NCBI GenBank assembly: GCA_910586725.1 | Contig: CAJUJL010000017.1 | Coordinates: forward strand, 1 to 56,236 | Origin: an uncultured Lachnospiraceae bacterium | Lineage (GTDB): Bacteria; Bacillota; Clostridia; Lachnospirales; Lachnospiraceae | Direction of reading: 5' to 3' | DNA: 56,236 bases | Shown here: positions 48,415 to 56,236 of the stretch, piece by piece | How the letters are laid out: the number at the start of each line of letters is the position of its first letter | How positions within the stretch are numbered: position 1 is the first letter of the stretch | Program-made: the position numbers and the translations under genes | The notes under the pieces: model-generated | The model's database searches: none | Seen by the model: only the letters and a program-made list of their open reading frames with translations | Told to the model about the DNA's origin: nothing

Positions 48415-48767
48415 TTCCGTTCTCCTTTGCTGTTTTTCTCTGTATTTTCCTCTTTCGCATCGGGCGCAACCTGAATCATTTTATGTAATCCGGATACCGC
48501 AAAAATTTTTTTCAAACGTTCATTTAAATGTTCCGCAGAAACTTCCCCGCCGCTGTAGCCCATATTTTTACATCTTCCAATCAACACGCCGATACCCGAG
48601 CTGTCCATAAATTCCGTTCCAGAAAAATCAAAAATCAATTTTCGTATATGATACGCTCCGATCAACAAATCGGCTTCCCTGCGGAGCTGTTCCGCATAAT
48701 GATGGTCTACTTCCCGCGGCATTGAAATTCTCATGCACCCGTCTTTCAACTGATAACTGCACTCCAT
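48411..48767 (-). CDS. spoIIAA: Anti-anti-sigma factor SpoIIAA
   Basis: A 118-aa STAS-domain protein. The phosphorylated serine lies in FMDSSGIGVLIGR, the typical site. EVDHHYAEQLRREADLLI and HKMIQ complete the domain. When unphosphorylated it frees sigma-F from SpoIIAB. First gene of the spoIIA operon; the C-terminus carries an extra acidic/basic tail. Confidence 0.95.
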   Translation of the reverse strand: MECSYQLKDGCMRISMPREVDHHYAEQLRREADLLIGAYHIRKLIFDFSGTEFMDSSGIGVLIGRCKNMGYSGGEVSAEHLNERLKKIFAVSGLHKMIQVAPDAKEENTEKNSKGERK

Positions 48768-48795
48768 ACTTGTCTTCCTTTCTGATAAAATATAA

Positions 48796-48841
48796 AAAAG
48801 ACGCTAATACCCCGTATGTTCCTCAAGGTTTCACGTCTTTT
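48796..48841 (-). terminator. Terminator after the zinc-ribbon/TPR gene
   Basis: AAAAGACG and CGTCTTTT close a 46-base hairpin followed by TT on the minus strand, between the TPR gene stop and spoIIAA. Confidence 0.72.
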
Positions 48842-48846
48842 GTGCT

Positions 48847-50310
48847 CTACTGGACTCCCGGCCAACCAGGCTGCTGCTGATTTTCTCCCTGCTGCTGATC
48901 TGTCTGCCGCTGCGAATTCTGCCCGTTTCCGCTCTCCTGCCTGTCTTCATTTTCATTTACATAAGTCTGCGCCACACGCGCCCGTTCCGATCCCGGATTT
49001 TGCTCCATTACCTTTTTGTAGTAGATAACCGCCTGTGCCATATCGTTTTCTCTGCGATAGGACTGCGCCAGATAATATACTGCATATCCATCCTTATAAG
49101 TCTCGTCCGTCTCAACAACTTTTGCAAGCTTCTCTATCGCCGTCTCGTACTCTCCTTTGGAATATGCGCTGTATCCTTCCTCGTAAAGCGAAGCAAGGTA
49201 TTTTTCATTTACTTTCGTATTAACGTCCTGATATGCCGCGGCCGCCTTGGCGCTCAAATCAGAAACCTGCACTTTCTCTAACGCCAGTCCCGCCGCTTCC
49301 ATGTCGTCTGCCGCATATGCCGTATATGCGTTCAAAAGCTGCTCATATGATGTCAGCTTCGTCTGCGCGCCTTCTGAGGTCTCTTTTGCTTCCTCTACCT
49401 CTTTTGTCATATCTTCCACCTGCTTCTCCAGGGACGCAATGGACTGCTCTTTTGTGGAAATCGTATCATTTGCAGCTTTCAACGCTTCATTTGCATCGCT
49501 TTTGGAACGCTGCCGTATATTCGGAATTATCAAAAACATGGTAATCGCAATTCCAAGGGCTGCGCCGATTACAATATTGATCACAGTCTGCAGCGCGGAA
49601 TTGTCCTTGAACTGCGTTGGCATAATCACTGTATCATTTCCACTCTGATAAGAAATTAAATTTTCTTTTTTGTGTTTTTTGGAATGGGCAGTATCCTGCA
49701 ATTTGCTGCCGATTTCTTTTTGATATTTGAGTGTTATCGTATTATTTTCATCTATTTTCGCCGCATTGCGCAGATATTTCCTGGCCTGATCGTATTTGCC
49801 CTCCTGCATATATAAAAGCGCCAGAAGCTGATGGCCCTTGACCAGTCTTGGGTTTAGGGACAATACTTTTTTCAGCTGAATCATCGCCAAATCCCTGCTG
49901 TCCTGTCTGCAATAGATCAACGCCTGATTGTATTTCTTAATCGTCTGATTGATCGTATCAAGCCTTGACTGATTGCTCTGTATTTCATTCAGATAATGGG
50001 CCGCCGCGTTGTTTCTGCTTTGATAATTCTTGCTGATTACCCATTCGCTCAAGGCCGCGACCGTCTCTCCCATCTCAAAATATACCAGACCAAGCAGATT
50101 TCTGGCATTTATGTTCATTTTATTCAATTGTAAACTTTTCTTCAAACTTTCAATTGCCCCGGAAAGGTTCCGCACACCCGCACGTTCCAATCCCTCGTTA
50201 TAAAAACTGTTTGAAGCGCTCAATATTTTTTTGTAAATTTTTACATCGACACCGCATTTCCCGCAGTAATCAGCTCCGGTCAGAGATGCCCCGCAATTAT
50301 AACATTCCAT
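48847..50310 (-). CDS. Zinc-ribbon and TPR membrane protein
   Basis: A 487-aa protein. A zinc ribbon opens it (CYNCGASLTGADYCGKCG). TPR units follow at about 40-200, for example NARNLLGLVYFEMGETVAAL and GHQLLALLYMQEGKYDQARK. One membrane helix (VINIVIGAALGIAITMFLII) leads to an outside part with a coiled coil (KEQSIASLEKQVEDMTKEVE), a second TPR set near 370-450 and a Gln-rich tail. Likely a scaffold linking cytoplasm and envelope; family function not known. It lies 23 bp after a 45-aa gene. Confidence 0.82.
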   Translation of the reverse strand: MECYNCGASLTGADYCGKCGVDVKIYKKILSASNSFYNEGLERAGVRNLSGAIESLKKSLQLNKMNINARNLLGLVYFEMGETVAALSEWVISKNYQSRNNAAAHYLNEIQSNQSRLDTINQTIKKYNQALIYCRQDSRDLAMIQLKKVLSLNPRLVKGHQLLALLYMQEGKYDQARKYLRNAAKIDENNTITLKYQKEIGSKLQDTAHSKKHKKENLISYQSGNDTVIMPTQFKDNSALQTVINIVIGAALGIAITMFLIIPNIRQRSKSDANEALKAANDTISTKEQSIASLEKQVEDMTKEVEEAKETSEGAQTKLTSYEQLLNAYTAYAADDMEAAGLALEKVQVSDLSAKAAAAYQDVNTKVNEKYLASLYEEGYSAYSKGEYETAIEKLAKVVETDETYKDGYAVYYLAQSYRRENDMAQAVIYYKKVMEQNPGSERARVAQTYVNENEDRQESGNGQNSQRQTDQQQGENQQQPGWPGVQ

Positions 50311-50333
50311 AGCTCACCTCGCTTATCTGATTT

Positions 50334-50471
50334 TTAATTATGCCTTTCCCGCATCATCTCAAGCAGTATATCCGTCATATCGCTCAAATCCCGTCCATAG
50401 ATCGCATCTTCTGCTTCTTCCACTTCCAAACTAGGCTGAAATTTTTTTAATTCTTCTTCAAAATCGATCAT
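50334..50471 (-). CDS. 45-aa acidic small protein
   Basis: A 45-codon frame starting MIDFEEELKKFQPSLEVEEA and ending EMMRERHN. AGGAGGTG is five bases before the ATG, as strong as any ribosome site in the window. It lies after a clear promoter and 23 bp before the zinc-ribbon/TPR gene, so the two are probably one operon. The protein is acidic and helical with no domain I recognise. Confidence 0.75.
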   Translation of the reverse strand: MIDFEEELKKFQPSLEVEEAEDAIYGRDLSDMTDILLEMMRERHN

Positions 50472-50507
50472 CTGCGCACCTCCTGATTTTGTCTGTTTAT
50501 AAAAAAC

Positions 50508-50580
50508 CACTATATTATAACTGGCATTTTGTTCTTATCGGATCCTGATGGGTCATATCTTTTACCATTATAATATAGTG
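50508..50580. terminator. valS terminator overlapping the next promoter
   Basis: CACTATATTATAA and TTATAATATAGTG are perfectly complementary 13-bp arms; on the minus strand the distal arm is followed by GTTTTTT. The proximal arm contains the -10 box of the downstream promoter. Only transcripts coming from valS contain both arms. Confidence 0.65.
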
Positions 50581-50594
50581 ATTTTAATATGCAA
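50567..50594 (-). promoter_or_regulatory. Promoter of the 45-aa/TPR operon
   Basis: TTGCAT (50589-50594), 16 bp, TATAAT (50567-50572) on the minus strand, within one arm of the valS terminator. Confidence 0.7.
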
Positions 50595-50676
50595 GCGAAA
50601 AAATATTAACTTTTTATTATCTCGCCGCAATTTTTTACACAAATTTGCAATATTTTTCCCTGATATACGGCAAATG

Positions 50677-53325
50677 CTATTTTATGGAGGAAATGCGGAC
50701 GTTCACCTGTTCCATCATCTGTTCGTATTTGAGAAGCTTATCTTTTTCTTCCTGCACTTTTGCCTCCGGCGCTTTGCTTAGAAAACGCTCATTGCCAAGC
50801 ATGCCTTTTGCACGCGCAATCTCTTTTTCCAGACGCTCTTTTTCTTTGAAAAGACGTTCTTTTTCCTTTTCCATATCCACAAGCTCTTCTAACGGAATAT
50901 AGACTACGGCGTCCGGAATTACAATCGAAACGGCGTCCTGTGCAATATTCGTCTTGTCCGCGGCAACTATAACCTCCGACGCGCCCATCAGTCCGGCATA
51001 CATATCTTTTTCCGATTCAAAAATATCTCTTACCTCTTCATTTTCCGATACAAGGTATACGGCTGCTTTTCTGGAAGGCGGCACATCCATTTCCGAACGG
51101 CGGTTTCTGACGCTTTTTACCAGTTCCTTGCAGCGTTCCACCATTGCCTCCTGGGCAGGGTAATTTCGCTCTTCCGTATAAACCGGCCAGTCGGAAAGCA
51201 TAATCGTCTCTTGATCCGGATGCAGCGTGCAGTAAATTTCTTCCGTAATAAAAGGCATATAAGGATGCAGCATCTTAAGAGCATTTGTCAAAACCTCCTG
51301 CAGCGTCCAAAGAGCGGCATTGGCTGAAGCCGGATTTTCCTCGCGGCGATATATGCGTCGTTTTGTCATTTCAATATACCAGTCGCAAAATTCATCCCAT
51401 ATAAAATCGTACACCTTCTGAACGGCGATTCCCAGCTCAAATTTGTCCATATTTTCCGTCATTTCTTCAGACAGACGGTTCACCCTTGATAAAATCCATC
51501 TGTCTTCCGAAAGAAGCTCTTCTTCTGCCGGAGCCGCAAGCGTTTCATCTCCGATATTCATCATGATAAACCGGGAGGCGTTCCATACTTTATTCGCAAA
51601 GTTACGGGAAGCTTCCACACGCTCCCAGTAAAAACGCATATCATTTCCCGGCGCGTTTCCGGTAATAAGCGTAAGTCTTAAGGCGTCCGCGCCATACTTG
51701 TCAATCACTTCCAGAGGATCTATGCCGTTCCCCAGCGATTTACTCATTTTTCTCCCCTGAGAATCGCGTACAAGGCCATGGAATAATACCGTATGGAACG
51801 GCGCCTCTCCCATCTGCTCATAACCGGAGAAAATCATGCGGATTACCCAGAAAAAGATAATATCATAACCCGTTACAAGCACATCGTTCGGGTAAAAATA
51901 GTCCAGATCTTCCGTCTCCTTCGGCCATCCCAGGGTTGAAAAGGGCCAGAGTGCAGATGAAAACCAGGTGTCAAGCGTATCTTCATCCTGTACGATGTGC
52001 GTGCCGCCGCATTTGGGGCACTGCTTTGGCGCCGTTTTGGAAACGGTCATTTCTCCGCAGTCGTTACAGTAATAAGCCGGTATCCTGTGTCCCCACCAGA
52101 GCTGTCTGGATATGCACCAGTCGCGGATATTGTCCGTCCAGTTAAAGTAAGACTTTTCCATACGCCTGGGAAGCAGCTTGATTTCTCCGTTTTTGACCCC
52201 TTCTATAGCCGGTTTGATCATTTCATCCATTTTTACAAACCACTGCTGCTTAATCATCGGCTCAACGGTCGTCTTGCAGCGGTCATGCGTTCCTACATTA
52301 TGGGAATGCGGCTCAACTTTTACCAAAAGCCCCTGCTCCTTTAATTCTTTCACCAGCTCGCTCCGGCACTGATAGCGGTCCATGCCTTTGAATTTTCCCG
52401 CGTACTCGTTCATTGTCGCGTCGTCATTGATTACAATCACTTCTTCTAAATTGTGCCGTTTCCCCACTTCAAAATCATTGGGGTCGTGCGCGGGGGTGAT
52501 TTTTACACATCCCGTTCCAAATTCTTTGTCTACATATGCGTCTGCAATCACCGGAATTTCCCGGTCTGTCAAAGGAAGCTTTAACATTTTTCCGATAATG
52601 TCCTTGTATCGTTCATCTTCAGGATTTACGGCTACGGCAGTGTCTCCAAACATCGTTTCCGGCCTGGTAGTGGCAATTTCCACAAATCTTCCCTCTTCTC
52701 CCACAACCGGATAATTGATATGCCAGAAGAAACCGTCCTGTTCCTCGTGTTCTACTTCCGCGTCGGAAATAGAGGTCTGGCACACAGGACACCAGTTGAT
52801 GATCCGGGAGCCCTTGTAAATATATCCCTTCTCATATAATTTGATAAATACATCCAAGACCGCATCGGAACAGCCTTCATCCATGGTAAAGCGTTCTCTT
52901 TCCCAGTCCGCGGAAGAGCCCATTTTCTTCAGCTGGTTGATGATGCGCCCGCCGTATTCTTTTTTCCAGTCCCAGCACTTTTCCAAAAATCCTTCTCTGC
53001 CCAGGCTTTCCTTTTCGATTCCCTGTTCTTTTAACGATTCAATCACCCGCACTTCCGTTGCGATTGCCGCATGGTCGGTTCCCGGCTGCCACAGTGCATT
53101 ATAGCCCTGCATTCGTTTGTAGCGAATTAATATATCCTGCATCGTATTATCCAATGCATGTCCCATATGAAGCTGTCCGGTAATATTGGGGGGCGGCATC
53201 ATGATCGTAAAGGGCTTTTTGCTTTTGTCTGCTTTTGCCTTGAAATAACCGTTTTCTTCCCATTTTTGATAAAGACGGTCTTCTATGCCTTTTGGGTCGT
53301 AGGTCTTTGCCAATTCTTTGCTCAT
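50677..53325 (-). CDS. valS: Valyl-tRNA synthetase
   Basis: An 882-aa class I synthetase. Start at 53325 (AAGGAG seven bases upstream; the ATG two codons earlier is too close). HIGH motif: PPNITGQLHMGHA (near 46); editing domain with TTRPETMFGDTAVAVNP; KMSKS: GRKMSKSLGNGIDP (near 525). The anticodon-binding region follows, then a C-terminal coiled coil (DMEKEKERLFKEKERLEKEI). It charges and edits tRNA-Val. Expression is controlled by the T-box upstream. Confidence 0.97.
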   Translation of the reverse strand: MSKELAKTYDPKGIEDRLYQKWEENGYFKAKADKSKKPFTIMMPPPNITGQLHMGHALDNTMQDILIRYKRMQGYNALWQPGTDHAAIATEVRVIESLKEQGIEKESLGREGFLEKCWDWKKEYGGRIINQLKKMGSSADWERERFTMDEGCSDAVLDVFIKLYEKGYIYKGSRIINWCPVCQTSISDAEVEHEEQDGFFWHINYPVVGEEGRFVEIATTRPETMFGDTAVAVNPEDERYKDIIGKMLKLPLTDREIPVIADAYVDKEFGTGCVKITPAHDPNDFEVGKRHNLEEVIVINDDATMNEYAGKFKGMDRYQCRSELVKELKEQGLLVKVEPHSHNVGTHDRCKTTVEPMIKQQWFVKMDEMIKPAIEGVKNGEIKLLPRRMEKSYFNWTDNIRDWCISRQLWWGHRIPAYYCNDCGEMTVSKTAPKQCPKCGGTHIVQDEDTLDTWFSSALWPFSTLGWPKETEDLDYFYPNDVLVTGYDIIFFWVIRMIFSGYEQMGEAPFHTVLFHGLVRDSQGRKMSKSLGNGIDPLEVIDKYGADALRLTLITGNAPGNDMRFYWERVEASRNFANKVWNASRFIMMNIGDETLAAPAEEELLSEDRWILSRVNRLSEEMTENMDKFELGIAVQKVYDFIWDEFCDWYIEMTKRRIYRREENPASANAALWTLQEVLTNALKMLHPYMPFITEEIYCTLHPDQETIMLSDWPVYTEERNYPAQEAMVERCKELVKSVRNRRSEMDVPPSRKAAVYLVSENEEVRDIFESEKDMYAGLMGASEVIVAADKTNIAQDAVSIVIPDAVVYIPLEELVDMEKEKERLFKEKERLEKEIARAKGMLGNERFLSKAPEAKVQEEKDKLLKYEQMMEQVNVRISSIK

Positions 53326-53406
53326 ATGCATTCTCCTTATTCTTCTTTATTTTGAAACACCAGAAACATATTTGTTTACACGCGAAAATCCGGTGGCCGG
53401 GGCGAT

Positions 53407-53683
53407 AAAAAAGCCCCTGGAAGGATTCCTTCCAAGGGCGAATGTTCCGCGGTACCACCTTGCTTATACGGCGCCATGTCGCGTCGTACATCTTTTCATC
53501 TTTAACGGGATGACCCGTGCAAACCTACGCACAGCATATTGTATCTCTGCCGCTTCAGTCTCCAGGTTCAAAAGCTACCTTCCGCATACCGTATTTTAAG
53601 CTGCCTTTCAGCCGATGGGCCGCTCTCTCTGAAAACCGCATATGCGTACTCCTCTTTCTCTTTACCTTTTTCCAGATAACTGA
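53407..53683 (-). promoter_or_regulatory. Valine T-box riboswitch leader
   Basis: The minus strand carries the T-box sequence AAGGTGGTACCGCGGAA (53445-53461) followed by the terminator GCCCTTGGAAGGA/TCCTTCCAGGGGC plus TTTTTT (53407-53439). The region upstream to the promoter folds into stem I and the other leader stems. Uncharged tRNA-Val should pair with the specifier codon and the T-box to prevent termination. The exact specifier codon was not settled by eye. Confidence 0.93.
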
Positions 53684-53687
53684 TCTA

Positions 53688-53716
53688 ATCATACGTAAAT
53701 TAAAATTGTTTGTCAA
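53688..53716 (-). promoter_or_regulatory. valS promoter
   Basis: TTGACA (53711-53716), 17 bp, TATGAT (53688-53693) on the minus strand, directly before the T-box leader. Confidence 0.88.
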
Positions 53717-53749
53717 GTATAAAAACTTTTGCAATTCCACTGTATAAAT

Positions 53750-54946
53750 TTATTTTTCTTCACAGACCTGAAAAATATAAAATTTCAGATAATAACTCTC
53801 ATCCGCCGCCCACAGAATCGGATGATCCGGCGACTGCGTGCGGGCTTCCACCTGGCGAAGTCTTTTATGGGCGTTTTTCGCCGCCTGTTGAATCGTCTTT
53901 GTAAACAATTCCTCTCCCATAAAATGCGAACAGGAGCAGGTAGCCAGATACCCGCCCGGCTTTACGAGCTTCATTGCCCGAAGATTGATTTCCCGATACC
54001 CTTTCACGGCGTTTTTTACCGCATTTTTTGATTTGGCAAATGCCGGGGGATCTAAAATAACCACGTCAAATTTATTTCCCTCTTTTTCCAGTTCCGGCAG
54101 CAGTTCAAACACATCCCGACATTCAAACCGCACCACGCTTTCCAGGCCGTTTAACGCAGCATTCTCTTTTGCCTGATTTACGGCAAGCTCCGAGGCGTCT
54201 ACGCCAAGCACGCTTTTTGCTCCGGCAATTCCTGCGTTTAAGGCAAACGACCCGGTATGGGTAAAACAGTCTAACACTTCCATATTTTTGCACAGCTTTT
54301 GTATGGCAAGACGGTTATACTTCTGATCCAGGAAAAATCCTGTTTTCTGCCCGTCTTTTACATCTACCACATACGTTACGCCGTTTTCCGTTATTTTTAC
54401 ATCCGTATCAAACGCATCCCCGATAAATCCCCTGATACGCTCCATGCCCTCGCTGCTTCTGACTTTTGCGTCGCTTCTTTCATATACGCCCCGGATTTTG
54501 ATACCGTCTTTGGAAAGCGTTTCCTTTATCAGCTCCACAAGCTCCATTTTAAAACGATCTATGCCAAGCGCAAGCGACTGCACGACCAGCACGTCGGAAA
54601 ACTTGTCCACGACAAATCCCGGCAGAAAATCAGCTTCTCCAAACACCAGCCGGCAGCTTGACGTATCCACGGTTTTCTTCCGGTATTCCCAGGCGTCTTC
54701 TATCCGCATGCGTAAAAATTCCCGGTCAATTTCCTGTCTGGCGTTTCTTGTCAGCATCCGCACCCGGATTTTTGAATTCTGATTGATAAAACCCTTCCCC
54801 ATCGGATAACCGTCAAAATCATGCACCGTTACCATGCCGCCGTTTTGAAATCTCCCCGCAATGGAATCAATTTCGTTATCGTAAATCCACATGCCCCCGG
54901 ATTTTAAGCTCCGTCCTTCTCCCTTTTTCAAAGTTACAATTGTCAT
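53750..54946 (-). CDS. rlmI: 23S rRNA cytosine-5 methyltransferase RlmI-like
   Basis: A 398-aa protein. PUA domain 1-75 (LKKGEGRSLKSGGMWIYDNE), then an EEHEE-like middle part and a Rossmann methyltransferase: VLDCFTHTGSFALNAG, VLGVDASELAVNQAKENA and motif IV VILDPPAFAKSK; the catalytic Cys lies in LATCSCSHFM. RlmI methylates C1962 of 23S rRNA in E. coli. Length fits the family. Confidence 0.9.
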   Translation of the reverse strand: MTIVTLKKGEGRSLKSGGMWIYDNEIDSIAGRFQNGGMVTVHDFDGYPMGKGFINQNSKIRVRMLTRNARQEIDREFLRMRIEDAWEYRKKTVDTSSCRLVFGEADFLPGFVVDKFSDVLVVQSLALGIDRFKMELVELIKETLSKDGIKIRGVYERSDAKVRSSEGMERIRGFIGDAFDTDVKITENGVTYVVDVKDGQKTGFFLDQKYNRLAIQKLCKNMEVLDCFTHTGSFALNAGIAGAKSVLGVDASELAVNQAKENAALNGLESVVRFECRDVFELLPELEKEGNKFDVVILDPPAFAKSKNAVKNAVKGYREINLRAMKLVKPGGYLATCSCSHFMGEELFTKTIQQAAKNAHKRLRQVEARTQSPDHPILWAADESYYLKFYIFQVCEEK

Positions 54947-54984
54947 AACCTAATCCTTTCTCTTTTTGCTGTTTTGCAGTTATT

Positions 54985-56055
54985 TTAAGAAAGCGGAAGT
55001 TGAAAAGCGGCGGCTTCTTCTTCATACGATTTTGCTTTCTCAATCAAAAACCGTATCTGCTCCTCCTCAAACGGCGCGTCTTTTTGCGCCTGCTCCGCCA
55101 TGTTGCGGTAACATCTGCCAAGCGCGTCCAACGGAAGACTTCCCTGTCTTCGCACGTCGATAACAGCCTCCATGCCATGCGCCGCGCTCTCAAACCATAA
55201 AACCGCCTCCTCATAGTCCTCCTGCTCCATAAAATAGCTGCCGATTTCATAACAAAGCTCCGCGCACATGGCGTCCGGCATCAGTTTAAACGCCATTGCA
55301 AAAAATTTATCGGTCTTCTTTGTCTCCCGGTATATATGGCAAATCGCGCAGATGGCTTCCCGTTTCGTATCAAAAGAGCTGTCCGCCTGTTTTACTGTCG
55401 CCTCAAAAATATCTGCCGCTTCCAGAAAATCTTCTTTTGTCCCGCTTAAAAACAATTCTTTTACAAACATGGCGTGCAATTTTTCAGAAAGGCGTCCCTC
55501 CCGCTGAAAGACTTTGCGAAATATGGAAAAATCCCGCTTGCTGTGCAGATTTTTGGGCAAATGCTTGATTTCAATATCACTGTCATAAACCACAGGCTCC
55601 AGCCGAATTGTCTCATGCACCGCGTCTACCCAGACAAACTCCCTAAGACGCTTATAGAGCTTGGGACGGTATTCTTTCTGATAATTGGCCGTTGTATTAA
55701 ACGCCGGAGGCGTAATATAGTGCATCTGCACAATTTCAATTTCCGGCAGAAGCGCCTGTTTCAATTCCAGAAACCGCTTGTGATTGAAATAATCCACAAC
55801 TTCATCTGCATCCGCGGAGTATATGTAATCCATGGATGCTTTGGAAAATGCATAATTTCTCGCCGCCGCAAAATCATCCTGCCATGGATAGTCGTATATC
55901 TGATCGGTAAATTCCGCCGCGATTTCTTTTGTACGGTCAGAAGACCCCGTATCTACAATGATAATTTCGTCCATCAAATCCGCGATTGACACCAGACAGC
56001 GGCGCAGAACATCCGCTTCGTTTTTTACAATCATGCATAGGCTTATTGTGATCAA
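54985..56055 (-). CDS. Family 2 glycosyltransferase with TPR tail
   Basis: A 356-aa protein starting at a TTG codon (56055) about ten bases after GGAAGGAG; ATG at 56097 lacks a ribosome site. GT2 signature: ISLCMIVKNEADVLRRCLVS, IIIVDTGSSDRTKEIA and the DXD motif in IYSADADEVVDY. The C-terminal 150 residues are helical repeats (AELCYEIGSYFMEQEDYEEA). It resembles SunS/YtcC-type glycosyltransferases that act on sugars or peptides. Acceptor unknown. Confidence 0.85.
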   Translation of the reverse strand: MITISLCMIVKNEADVLRRCLVSIADLMDEIIIVDTGSSDRTKEIAAEFTDQIYDYPWQDDFAAARNYAFSKASMDYIYSADADEVVDYFNHKRFLELKQALLPEIEIVQMHYITPPAFNTTANYQKEYRPKLYKRLREFVWVDAVHETIRLEPVVYDSDIEIKHLPKNLHSKRDFSIFRKVFQREGRLSEKLHAMFVKELFLSGTKEDFLEAADIFEATVKQADSSFDTKREAICAICHIYRETKKTDKFFAMAFKLMPDAMCAELCYEIGSYFMEQEDYEEAVLWFESAAHGMEAVIDVRRQGSLPLDALGRCYRNMAEQAQKDAPFEEEQIRFLIEKAKSYEEEAAAFQLPLS

Positions 56056-56134
56056 TGCTCTATTGCTCCTTCCTTTATTTATGGAATATCGTATCATATC
56101 TTTTATTTTTTTTAAAGAAATTGAGCAAAATTTC

Positions 56135-56163
56135 TTGACAGTTCATGCATCTTCCTGTATCAT
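56135..56163 (+). promoter_or_regulatory. Promoter of the tRNA-Phe gene
   Basis: TTGACA (56135-56140), 17 bp, TATCAT (56158-56163). Confidence 0.85.
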
Positions 56164-56183
56164 AGTTTCTGCCGTAGTGCATT

Positions 56184-56236
<53 letters not shown>

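Overview
The window looks like a chromosome segment of a spore-forming clostridium, most likely a Lachnospiraceae member. Reasons: a spoIIAA-spoIIAB-sigF cluster, a valine T-box in front of valS, a group B-type [FeFe] hydrogenase, an ECF-type vitamin transporter subunit, a VanG-type ligase, strong AGGAGG ribosome sites and tRNA genes without encoded CCA. No species can be named from the sequence alone. Most genes lie on the minus strand.

Layout. 1-573 is AT-rich and holds no convincing gene. 574-5300 is a small integrated element: XRE regulator, small OB-like protein, membrane protein, FtsK-type ATPase, a Rep with the HUH/YxxK plus P-loop layout of CRESS-DNA replicons, and a tyrosine integrase abutting a tRNA-Lys gene. 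A stem-loop just before rep carries a CAGTGTTAC loop like a rolling-circle origin. 5387-5990 is a six-tRNA operon with a consensus promoter. 6180-10686 is a five-gene operon (SCP2-like, hydrolase, condensation domain, acyl carrier protein, AMP ligase) facing a TetR gene across two perfect operators. 11612-14790 encodes a VanG-like D-Ala-D-Ser ligase and a VanT-type serine racemase split into two overlapping genes. 14787-23774 is an envelope block: YfhO-like and LTA-synthase-like membrane proteins, a transglutaminase surface protein, chorismate mutase, HAD phosphatase and a deacetylase-like protein. 23964-26792 is a BlaR1/BlaI pair with an unusual sensor domain. 26961-35139 holds the hydrogenase, GNAT, Na/Pi cotransporter, an ECF sigma factor with a partner protein, and serS.

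35396-39196 is the most unusual part. An AgrC/AgrA-like histidine kinase and LytTR regulator lie upstream of two tandem modules. Each module has a conserved promoter with a LytTR-like direct repeat, a 17- or 24-codon peptide gene too short for normal gene callers, a conserved hairpin and a 186-aa helical protein (about 83% identical between modules). No agrB or agrD is present. I infer a peptide-based regulatory or export-independent secretion system, possibly analogous to AgrA-driven leaderless amphipathic peptides.

39460-45378 holds a methyltransferase, an Mrp ATPase and a five-gene pantothenate/CoA operon (panC-panD-coaBC plus BASS and ECF-S transporters) preceded by a structured leader with an attenuator-like terminator. 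45767-56055 holds nicotinate phosphoribosyltransferase, the spoIIA operon, a zinc-ribbon/TPR protein with an upstream 45-aa gene, valS with its T-box, RlmI and a glycosyltransferase. A tRNA-Phe gene is cut by the window end. Short-feature coordinates were indexed by hand and may be off by a base or two.
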